NCBI GenBank assembly: GCA_001786225.1
Contig: MFVV01000009.1
Location: 1 to 7,909 of the forward strand
Origin: Candidatus Nomurabacteria bacterium RIFCSPLOWO2_12_FULL_46_14
GTDB lineage: Bacteria; Patescibacteriota; Minisyncoccia; Phycocordibacterales; UBA9973
Direction: 5' to 3'
DNA: 7,909 nt
Shown: in pieces, positions 1 to 5,694 of the stretch
Layout of the letters: each line of letters starts with the position of its first letter
How positions within the stretch are numbered: the stretch's first letter is position 1
Notes under the pieces: generated by a model
Told to the model about the DNA's origin: nothing
The model's database searches: none
The model's input: the letters and a program-made list of their open reading frames with translations, nothing else
Made by a program: the position numbers and the translations under genes

Positions 1-88
1 CAAAAAACTTTCCAAAAAAGTCACCGAAGCCGTAGAGATGATATTTACGGAAGGTAAGGATAAAGCGATGAGTTTGTATAATAGTTAA
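1..88 (+). CDS. C-terminal end of an unidentified protein (partial, 5' end outside window)
   Basis: Reading from base 2, an open frame of 28 codons runs to a TAA at 86-88. It encodes a lysine-rich, probably helical tail that includes KKLSKKVTEAVEMIF and ends in MSLYNS. I do not recognise the family from so short a piece. The frame is supported by its codon make-up and by its neat convergence with dnaE: the TTAA at 85-88 supplies the stop codons of both genes, one on each strand. No terminator hairpin is visible between the two genes, so their transcripts probably overlap at the 3' ends. It could still be a chance open frame, because only 88 bases are visible. Confidence 0.55.
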   Translation, partial: KKLSKKVTEAVEMIFTEGKDKAMSLYNS

Positions 89-3000
89 ATCTCTTTGACT
101 GCTTCAATAATTATGCTTTTTTCGCCGTTGCGCAGGGAAATTTTTCCGGAGAGAGCGATGCATTTCTCTGGCGCCAGAATCTCCATGGATTCTTTGAAAA
201 TAGAAGGGAAGGCAACAGCCTCAATGGAACCGGAGAGGTCGGAAATTTTAAGAAAGACCATCCGCTCGTTGTTCTTGGTGATTACTTGCCGGACGGAATC
301 AATGATGCCGCCTAAGGTTACCGGCATGCCGTTGCCCAGACTGTTTTCTTTGTCTTCTTTTATTTTTTTGATATTTATTTCCCGACTCTCCAATTTTTCC
401 CGCAAGCGGTCCAGCGGGTGGCCGGAGAGGTAAAGCCCCAGGAGCTCTTTTTCCCAAGAAAGTTTTTCCGCCGGTGCGGCCTTTTGCCCGTTCCCCAGTT
501 TCAGTTCGGCGACTTGCGCCGCGCTTCCGCCGAAAAGCGAAGTTTGATTCTTGCTCCGCCGCAGGGCCTCCTGACGGTAGAGGAGCATGCTCTCTAAATT
601 GGCGAGCAATACGCCCCGATCGCCCCAGGCGTCCAGACAGCCGGATTTAATCAGGGCTTCCATGGATTTTTTGTTGAGATTTTTGTGTTCTATCCTCCGG
701 AGGAAATCAGCCATGGATTTGAATTTACCATTTAGTTTTCTTTCCGTAATTATGGCATCGGCGATGTCCGTGCCCATATTTTTTATAGTATAAAAGCCGA
801 ATCTTATTTTCCGACTCGGATGCTCCCAGTCAATGACCGAACCCCCCTCCGCCAGACAAGTAAAACCGCCGAAGCTTTCATTGATGTCCGGTGGCAATAC
901 CGGAATTTTCATATTCTTGCACTCGTTTATTATCTCGCCGATTTTTTCCACATCACCGGACTCCGCGGTCAAGATGGCAGCCATGTATTCCACCGGATAA
1001 TTGGCCTTCATATAGGCTGTCTGATAGGCCACCTTGCCGTAAGAAGCGGCGTGGGCCTTATTGAAGCCGTAGGCTTGGAAAGGCTCAAAAAGCTTCCAAA
1101 GCTTCTCGGCGAATTCCGGAGTCTGGCCGTTTTCCACTATCCCCTCGGTGAATTTTTCATACTGGGCCGCCATTTCCGCCGGAATTTTTTTGCCGACCGC
1201 CTTGCGGAATTTATCCACTTCTTCCCAGTTATAACCGGCCAGTTCCAGAGCGCAGAAGAGGAGGTCGTCCTGATAGACAATCAGGCCGTAAGATTCGCCT
1301 AGGAATTTTTTCATCCGCGGGTCCAGATATTTGACCAGGGCCGGGTTGTGCTTGCGCTTAATGTATTCCGGAATGGTTTCCATCGGCCCGGGGCGGTAGA
1401 GGGCTACCATGGCGTTGATGTCGTGAATGGAGGTCGGGCGCAATTCTTTTAGATACCTGGTCATGCCGGCGCCATTTAACTGAAACAAGCCTTCGGTTTG
1501 GCCGCGCGCCAAGAGAGAGAAAGTTTTGCGGTCGTTGAGGGGTATATGTTCTATATCTATGTCTGTGTTATAAAATTTTTTTACTAGCCGGATGGCGTCC
1601 GCGAGAATAGCCAGATTCCGGATGCCGAGGAAATCAAATTTGAGCAGTCCGGCTCCGCCGCCGTAGTCCGGGTCCAGGGAATACATATCGTACTGAGTGA
1701 TGATGGCTTCGCCCTTCGGGTCGTATTGCAGGGGTGTATATTCCGTAAGAGGTTGGGGAGAGATAACCACGCCCGCCGCATGCACCGAAATGTGGCGAAC
1801 GCAGCCCTCCATTTTTTTGGCCAAATCAATTATTTTTCTGGTGTCGTTTTCTTTTTCGTAGGCCTCCCGCAGTTCCGGTACTATCTCCATGGCATGGTCG
1901 AGGGTCTGTGGCATGCCCTGGCTCCCCAGGGGAATCATTTTGGAAATCCGGTCGCCCACGGCGTAAGGATAGCCCAGGGCCCGGGCCACATCTCGTACGG
2001 CGCCGCGAGCCATCATAGTGCCGAAGGTTCCGACCTGGGCCACCTTATCCGCGCCGTATTTCTCTTTGGCGTAATCAATCATTTCGTCCCGCCGATTGTC
2101 GGCAAAGTCCATATCTATATCCGGCGCTGAAGGCCGATAGGGATTGAGAAATCTTTCAAAGGGCAGTTTGTATTCTATGGGGTTGATGTTGGTGATGCCG
2201 AGAAGGTAGGTAACCATACTGCCGGCGACCGAGCCACGGATGGTGGTCAAGATGCCCCCCTCCCGCGCGTGGCGCAAAAGGTCACCCACCACCAGGAAGT
2301 ACGGCGAATAGCCTTTGTCAAAAATTATTTTTAGTTCGTACTCCACCCGGCTAGTAATGTCCTTTGTCTCGGCGAGCCCCAATCTGGCAAAACCGGCGTA
2401 AGCCAGCTCCCGCAGTTTCTGGTCGTAAGTTTTGCCCGATTCTATTTTAAAATCCGGGAAAACCCACTTGGTGAGTTCCAGTTCCAGATTGCATTTTGCC
2501 GCCACTAGCTCGGTATTGCTCACTGCTTCTTCGTAGCCTTGGAAAATTTTGTACGCTTCCGCCGCGCCGATTAGGGAGAAATCGTCGTTGGAGAATTCAA
2601 ACTTACTACCTTCCGCGCCGCCCGACTGGGTGTTGATTTGGAGAAGAGTATGATGGGCTTCGTGGTCATCCGAACGAGGATAATGGGAATCTTGGGTGGC
2701 TACCGCCAAAACGCCGTGCTTCTTGCCAAGCGCGACCAATCGATCTCGGACCAGTTTGTCGTTCTCCACCGAAGGGTGGCACTGGATTTCAATAAAATAA
2801 TTTTCCGGGCCGAAGATGTCCAGATACTCTTTGACCAGAGTGTCCGCTTTATCCATATCGCCCCGGAGCACTGTTTGGGAAAGTTCGCCACCGAGACAGC
2901 CGGAGAGGGCAATCAGACCGCCAGAATATTGGCGGAGAATTTCTTTGTCCATTCTGGGCTTGTAGTAATATCCCTCTAAATTGGCCAGAGTGACGAGCTT

Positions 3001-3315
3001 AATGAGATTTTTGTAGCCCTCCAGATTTTTGGCGAGCAAGGTGAGGTGATAGTAGCGCTTGGTGCCATTTTCTTCGGTTGTTTTATCCAGGCGCGAACCG
3101 GCGGTCATGTAGGCCTCTACGCCCAAAATGGGCTTCAAGCCTTCTTTTTTAGCCAGTTTATAAAATTCAATCGCGCCGTACATGTTGCCATGGTCGGTTA
3201 AAGCGAGCGCCTCCATGCCGTCTTGTTTAGCCAGAGCCACCAAATCCTCAAGCTTGGAAAGCCCGTCTAGCAGGGAGTAGTGGGAATGGGTATGGAGGTG
3301 GATAAACTTGCTCAT
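85..3315 (-). CDS. dnaE: DNA polymerase III subunit alpha (replicative polymerase, C family)
   Basis: This is the catalytic subunit of the chromosomal replicase, 1076 aa from the ATG at 3315-3313. The N-terminal PHP domain (about 1-285) begins HLHTHSHYS and keeps a rich set of putative metal ligands (H8, H10, D17, H42, E67, D209, H211), unlike the degraded PHP site of E. coli DnaE, so metal-dependent proofreading is possible. The palm carries PDIDMDF with D401 and D403, and LLKFDFLG with D561, the three catalytic aspartates. A region rich in helix-hairpin-helix signals follows, around 740-895. QTSLF (924-928) fits the beta-clamp-binding motif, and an OB fold spans about 998-1070. The protein stops just after the OB fold, so the C-terminal tau-binding domain of the 1160-aa E. 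coli enzyme is short or absent. An upstream in-frame TTG at 3345 was rejected because the ten extra codons lie across the -10 box. No Shine-Dalgarno is seen; the mRNA is probably leaderless. The gene diverges from gap. Confidence 0.97.
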   Translation of the reverse strand: MSKFIHLHTHSHYSLLDGLSKLEDLVALAKQDGMEALALTDHGNMYGAIEFYKLAKKEGLKPILGVEAYMTAGSRLDKTTEENGTKRYYHLTLLAKNLEGYKNLIKLVTLANLEGYYYKPRMDKEILRQYSGGLIALSGCLGGELSQTVLRGDMDKADTLVKEYLDIFGPENYFIEIQCHPSVENDKLVRDRLVALGKKHGVLAVATQDSHYPRSDDHEAHHTLLQINTQSGGAEGSKFEFSNDDFSLIGAAEAYKIFQGYEEAVSNTELVAAKCNLELELTKWVFPDFKIESGKTYDQKLRELAYAGFARLGLAETKDITSRVEYELKIIFDKGYSPYFLVVGDLLRHAREGGILTTIRGSVAGSMVTYLLGITNINPIEYKLPFERFLNPYRPSAPDIDMDFADNRRDEMIDYAKEKYGADKVAQVGTFGTMMARGAVRDVARALGYPYAVGDRISKMIPLGSQGMPQTLDHAMEIVPELREAYEKENDTRKIIDLAKKMEGCVRHISVHAAGVVISPQPLTEYTPLQYDPKGEAIITQYDMYSLDPDYGGGAGLLKFDFLGIRNLAILADAIRLVKKFYNTDIDIEHIPLNDRKTFSLLARGQTEGLFQLNGAGMTRYLKELRPTSIHDINAMVALYRPGPMETIPEYIKRKHNPALVKYLDPRMKKFLGESYGLIVYQDDLLFCALELAGYNWEEVDKFRKAVGKKIPAEMAAQYEKFTEGIVENGQTPEFAEKLWKLFEPFQAYGFNKAHAASYGKVAYQTAYMKANYPVEYMAAILTAESGDVEKIGEIINECKNMKIPVLPPDINESFGGFTCLAEGGSVIDWEHPSRKIRFGFYTIKNMGTDIADAIITERKLNGKFKSMADFLRRIEHKNLNKKSMEALIKSGCLDAWGDRGVLLANLESMLLYRQEALRRSKNQTSLFGGSAAQVAELKLGNGQKAAPAEKLSWEKELLGLYLSGHPLDRLREKLESREINIKKIKEDKENSLGNGMPVTLGGIIDSVRQVITKNNERMVFLKISDLSGSIEAVAFPSIFKESMEILAPEKCIALSGKISLRNGEKSIIIEAVKEI

Positions 3316-3327
3316 TGTTGCTATAAT
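3299..3327 (+). promoter_or_regulatory. gap operon promoter sharing its -10 box with the dnaE promoter
   Basis: On the plus strand TGGATA (3299-3304, 4 of 6 matches to TTGACA) is followed after 17 bp by TATAAT (3322-3327), with an extended -10 TGC at 3319-3321. The expected start is about 3333-3335, some 10 nt before the ATG of the small leader ORF and about 110 nt before gap. The -10 bases are the same ones used by the dnaE promoter on the other strand. The -35 box lies inside the dnaE coding sequence. Confidence 0.6.
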
Positions 3328-3351
3328 AGCATGGTATAATAACAATGTTAA
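3316..3351 (-). promoter_or_regulatory. dnaE promoter, probably giving a leaderless mRNA
   Basis: On the minus strand a -35-like TTAACA (3351-3346, 5 of 6 matches to TTGACA) is followed after 17 bp by TATTAT (3328-3323), which has an extended -10 TGC directly before it (3331-3329). The expected transcription start, about 7 nt downstream, falls at about 3316, next to or on the A of the dnaE ATG (3315). This explains the lack of a ribosome binding site and supports the chosen start codon. The call comes from sequence inspection only. Confidence 0.7.
3332..3340 (+). promoter_or_regulatory. Second extended -10 element (TGGTATAAT) towards gap
   Basis: A perfect TATAAT at 3335-3340 has TGG before it, matching the TGn extended -10 pattern. 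No good -35 lies 16-18 bp upstream (TCATTG at 3312-3317), but extended -10 promoters can work without one. Its start site would be around 3346-3348, on or just past the ATG of the small ORF at 3345. It may be a second start site for gap that skips the leader ORF's start codon. Confidence 0.4.
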
Positions 3352-3446
3352 AGTTAAATTTTGCTACAAGAAAAATAGATTTTTCTGCGTTAGTCATAAG
3401 GTCATACCTTAGAAAAATCTATTTTTCTTTCCGCAATAATCTATGA
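3345..3446 (+). CDS. Possible 33-aa leader peptide translationally coupled to gap
   Basis: The ATG at 3345 opens 33 codons that end in TGA at 3444-3446. The stop overlaps the gap start as ATGA (gap ATG 3443-3445), the classic arrangement for translational coupling. The ATG lies about 10 nt downstream of the predicted plus-strand transcription start. The peptide is basic, begins MLKLNFAT and ends FRNNL. It contains the near-repeat RKIDFS and RKIYFS exactly 14 codons apart, because both are encoded by the 18-bp repeat arms. gap itself has no Shine-Dalgarno, so reinitiation from this ORF would be a plausible way to translate it. No homologue is recognised. A run of 33 sense codons is not rare by chance, and the DNA-level repeat may be the real function, so this remains a candidate. 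Confidence 0.4.
   Translation: MLKLNFATRKIDFSALVIRSYLRKIYFSFRNNL
3368..3429 (+). repeat. Inverted pair of near-palindromic 18-bp elements in the gap leader
   Basis: AGAAAAATAGATTTTTCT (3369-3386) and AGAAAAATCTATTTTTCT (3411-3428) are exact reverse complements of each other. A further A-T pair (3368/3429) makes a 19-bp stem. Each arm is also a palindrome apart from its central two bases. The 24-base loop contains AAGG/CCTT (3398-3401, 3407-3410), able to form a small inner hairpin, and two copies of GTCATA (3393, 3401). The arms are 42 bp apart, about four helical turns. The structure ends 13 nt before the gap ATG. It could be an mRNA hairpin controlling gap or a twin operator; a simple terminator is unlikely because no T-run follows the stem. 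Confidence 0.85.
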
Positions 3447-4468
3447 AAAAAATTCGCGTCGGCATAAATGGTTTTGGGCGAATAGGTCGGGCATTCTTAA
3501 AAACAGCTTGGACAAGGCCGGAAATTGAAATAGTTGCCGTAAACGATTTGGGAAGCGTGGAGAATATGGCTTACCTGCTCAAATACGATACTGTCTATCG
3601 AGAATGGCAGCATGATATTAAAACAGAGGGGCAGGAAATAATTATTGATGGCAAGAGAGTAAAAGTTTTAACAGAAAAGGACCCAAGTAAACTTCCCTGG
3701 AAAGATTTAAGTGTAGATGTGGTGGTTGAATCTACTGGTCTTTTTGTGACTTATGAAAAATCAAAAGCTCATTTGGATGCGGGCGCGAAAAAAGTGGTGA
3801 TTACTGCTCCGGCCAAAGATGGCGATGGTACAATAAACGGAGAGACTATTTTACTCGGTGTTAATGAAGAGAAATTCGGCACTTGCGACATAACTTCAAA
3901 TGCGTCCTGCACCACAAATGCAGCGTCACCACTTATAGCAATTTTGGATGAAAGTTTGGGTATTGAAAAGGCAATACTAAATACAGTGCATGGGTACACT
4001 GCGAGCCAAGCGCTAGTGGATGGACCAAGCAAAGAAAATCTTCGTGAGGGCCGTGCTGCGGCGCAAAACATCGTGCCTTCTTCTACCGGGGCGGCGATAG
4101 CGGTAACGAAAGCATTTACAAAACTATCAGGACTTTTTGATGGCATATCTATCAGAGTTCCCGTACCAGCCGGCTCAATTGTTGATATAACTTTTATTGC
4201 CAAGAAAAATACTACAAAAGAAGAAGTGAATGAAGTTTTAAAAAAGGCGGCGGGCGAAAAGCGCTGGGAAGGATTATTTGCCGTTACCGAAGAAGAACTT
4301 GTCTCCTCTGATATTCTGGGTAGTCCTTATGGCTCTATCGCTGATTTAAAATTGACAAGAGTAGTCGGCGGAAATTTAGTGAAGGTAATGGGCTGGTATG
4401 ACAACGAAATGGGATACGCTTACACCCTGGTCGAGCATGTTATAAAAACAGCGATAAGCATCGCTTGA
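3443..4468 (+). CDS. gap: Type I glyceraldehyde-3-phosphate dehydrogenase
   Basis: This cytoplasmic glycolytic enzyme converts glyceraldehyde-3-phosphate, NAD and phosphate to 1,3-bisphosphoglycerate, normally as a homotetramer. At 341 aa it is full length. The Rossmann motif NGFGRIGR sits at 9-16, and the adenine-ribose-binding region is AVNDLG with D35, which fits NAD rather than NADP use. The active site SNASCTTN gives the catalytic Cys156, with His183 in TVHGYT. The phosphate-site region DGPSKENLREGRAAAQNIVPSSTGAA (192-217, including the PSSTGAA signature) and the C-terminal WYDNEMGY are canonical. The ATG start gives exactly the expected N-terminus. No Shine-Dalgarno is seen; the start overlaps the stop of a 33-codon ORF, suggesting coupling. 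It is the first metabolic gene of the cluster and is followed 6 nt later by rpiB. Confidence 0.98.
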   Translation: MKKIRVGINGFGRIGRAFLKTAWTRPEIEIVAVNDLGSVENMAYLLKYDTVYREWQHDIKTEGQEIIIDGKRVKVLTEKDPSKLPWKDLSVDVVVESTGLFVTYEKSKAHLDAGAKKVVITAPAKDGDGTINGETILLGVNEEKFGTCDITSNASCTTNAASPLIAILDESLGIEKAILNTVHGYTASQALVDGPSKENLREGRAAAQNIVPSSTGAAIAVTKAFTKLSGLFDGISIRVPVPAGSIVDITFIAKKNTTKEEVNEVLKKAAGEKRWEGLFAVTEEELVSSDILGSPYGSIADLKLTRVVGGNLVKVMGWYDNEMGYAYTLVEHVIKTAISIA

Positions 4469-4474
4469 TAATAT

Positions 4475-4960
4475 ATGAAAATTTTTATCGGCACGGACCA
4501 CGCGGGTTATGGCTTGAAGGAAAAACTTGTTTTAGCTCTGCGGGCCCAGGGGCATGAGGTGGTGGACAAAGGCGCTTACGAATACAACGAAGGAGACGAT
4601 TACCCTGACTTCATTATTCCGGTGGCCAAAGAAGTTTCTCAAAATCCGGATGGGGTGAGAGGCATAGTCCTGGGCGCCACCGGCCAGGGCGAGGCCATTT
4701 GCGCCAACAAGTTCCCGGGCGTGCGGGCGGCAGTTTATTACGGAAAATCAAAAACAGTGGTGGACGATGAAGCGGACATCATAGTGCGTTCCCGGGAGCA
4801 TAACAATACAAACATTCTCTCGCTTGCCGGCAGATATCTGACGGAAGAAGCCATGCTGGAGACCGTCAATCTCTGGCTTGCTACCGCCTATACTGCCGAG
4901 GAAAGGCACGTGCGGCGGCTGGCCAAAATTGATGAGATTAAAATAGAGAATAATGCCTGA
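4475..4960 (+). CDS. rpiB: Ribose-5-phosphate isomerase B (RpiB/LacAB family)
   Basis: The enzyme interconverts ribose-5-phosphate and ribulose-5-phosphate in the non-oxidative pentose phosphate pathway. It is 161 aa, normal for the family. The N-terminal GTDHAG gives D8 and H9, and HNNTN (109-113), R120 and the ERHVRR segment (143-148) supply the usual ring-opening and phosphate-binding residues. The active-site loop is LGATGQGEAICANK (66-79). The E. coli catalytic cysteine of CGTG is replaced by Gly, while Glu73 lies where mycobacterial RpiB (GSGNGEQIAANK) has its catalytic Glu75. It therefore belongs to the glutamate-type, ribose-specific group rather than the cysteine type. The gene starts 6 nt after gap and its last 8 bases overlap the epimerase gene, so translation of the two is probably coupled. 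A LacA/LacB role is unlikely given the neighbours. Confidence 0.93.
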   Translation: MKIFIGTDHAGYGLKEKLVLALRAQGHEVVDKGAYEYNEGDDYPDFIIPVAKEVSQNPDGVRGIVLGATGQGEAICANKFPGVRAAVYYGKSKTVVDDEADIIVRSREHNNTNILSLAGRYLTEEAMLETVNLWLATAYTAEERHVRRLAKIDEIKIENNA

Positions 4961-5645
4961 AATAATTCCAGCTATTATACCGAAAAACTACGAGGATTTA
5001 AAAAATAAAATTGCACTGGTTCGGGGCATAGTTCTCGTAGCGCAAATAGATATTTGCGACGGCATTTTTGCAAAAAACCGTACTTGGCCTTTTGCCGAAA
5101 GCGGCACGGATATCCACTTTCAAAAAATCCTAAATGAGGAAGAAGGCTTGCCGTTCTGGGAGGATATTGATTTTGAACTTGACCTCATGGTTGCCGATGC
5201 GGTGGAAAATTTTGATATTTACACCAAGCTTGGGCCGAGGAGCTTGATTTTTCATCTGGAAGCGGTGGGCGACTTGGAAAACTTTAGGGATTTTCTGGAA
5301 GGCATTGATGTTTATACGAGAGACAGCATCGATATCGGCATAGCAATAAACCCCAGCACGCCGCTCCAACATCTTTTACCGTTGATTGCCAGTATTGAAT
5401 TTATCCAATGCATGGGCAATGACCGAATCAGCTATCAGGGGGTGGAGCTGGACCCGCGAGTGTACGAAACAATTGAAATTCTCAGAAAAAAATATCCGGA
5501 TATACCTATCGCGGTGGATATTGGCGTTAATGAAGAAACCGCGCCTCTTCTTATTAAGGCGGGTGCTACAAAATTGTCCATTGGTTCTGCAATTTTCAAT
5601 ACTGATGATATAATTGGAACTATAGATAAATTCAGAAGTTTATAA
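4953..5645 (+). CDS. rpe: Divergent ribulose-phosphate 3-epimerase-like protein
   Basis: A predicted (beta/alpha)8 barrel of 230 aa, likely to interconvert ribulose-5-phosphate and xylulose-5-phosphate. Family marks are PAIIP (6-10, compare PSILS), QIDICDG (31-37, compare HVDVMDG), ELDLMV (75-80, compare DVHLMV), IFHLEA (99-104), INPSTPL (132-138) and VDIGVNEETAPLLIKAGA (188-205), ending in the phosphate-binding IGSAIF. The two catalytic aspartates (D36 or D33, and D189) are kept. However, the two histidine metal ligands of classical enzymes are replaced by Gln31 and Asp77, and the usual PGFGGQ loop is replaced by MGNDRISYQG. It may bind metal differently or act on another sugar phosphate. 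Its place after rpiB, with an 8-nt ATGCCTGA overlap, and upstream of transketolase supports the epimerase role. No terminator is evident after it. Confidence 0.78.
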   Translation: MPEIIPAIIPKNYEDLKNKIALVRGIVLVAQIDICDGIFAKNRTWPFAESGTDIHFQKILNEEEGLPFWEDIDFELDLMVADAVENFDIYTKLGPRSLIFHLEAVGDLENFRDFLEGIDVYTRDSIDIGIAINPSTPLQHLLPLIASIEFIQCMGNDRISYQGVELDPRVYETIEILRKKYPDIPIAVDIGVNEETAPLLIKAGATKLSIGSAIFNTDDIIGTIDKFRSL

Positions 5646-5660
5646 AAAAGTTAGTAATTT

Positions 5661-5688
5661 TTGCCTTTACTAGTCATCTTTGTATAAT
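5661..5688 (+). promoter_or_regulatory. Methyltransferase promoter, probably giving a leaderless mRNA
   Basis: TTGCCT (5661-5666, 4 of 6 matches to TTGACA) and a perfect TATAAT (5683-5688) are 16 bp apart. The expected start site, about 7 nt downstream, falls on the A of ATG 5695. It suggests that the methyltransferase and the transketolase genes after it can be expressed independently of gap-rpiB-rpe. Confidence 0.65.
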
Positions 5689-5694
5689 AATTTA

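Noticed and set aside
820..2130. Long open frames on the plus strand within dnaE (for example 820-1302 and 1726-2130)
   Set aside because: They are antisense shadows of a strongly conserved coding region and show no recognisable protein features.
3316..3345. TTG start at 3345 giving dnaE ten more residues
   Set aside because: The extra codons cover the -10 box and the added residues do not match the family N-terminus, whereas the ATG at 3315 gives the expected MSKFIHLHTH start.
3769..4203. Minus-strand open frame within gap
   Set aside because: It is an antisense shadow of the conserved GAPDH catalytic region, with no start signal or family resemblance.
4450..4465. AGCGAT-AAGC-ATCGCT hairpin at the end of gap
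   Set aside because: The 6-bp stem is not followed by a T-run and rpiB begins 10 nt later; probably a codon coincidence, not a terminator.
5646..5663. AAAAAGTTAGTAATTTTT as a terminator after rpe
   Set aside because: The stem is weak, all A/T with one wobble, and has no GC core; read-through into the methyltransferase seems likely.
5680..5694. TTG start at 5680 for the methyltransferase
   Set aside because: It overlaps the perfect TATAAT at 5683-5688; the ATG at 5695 sits at the expected transcription start.
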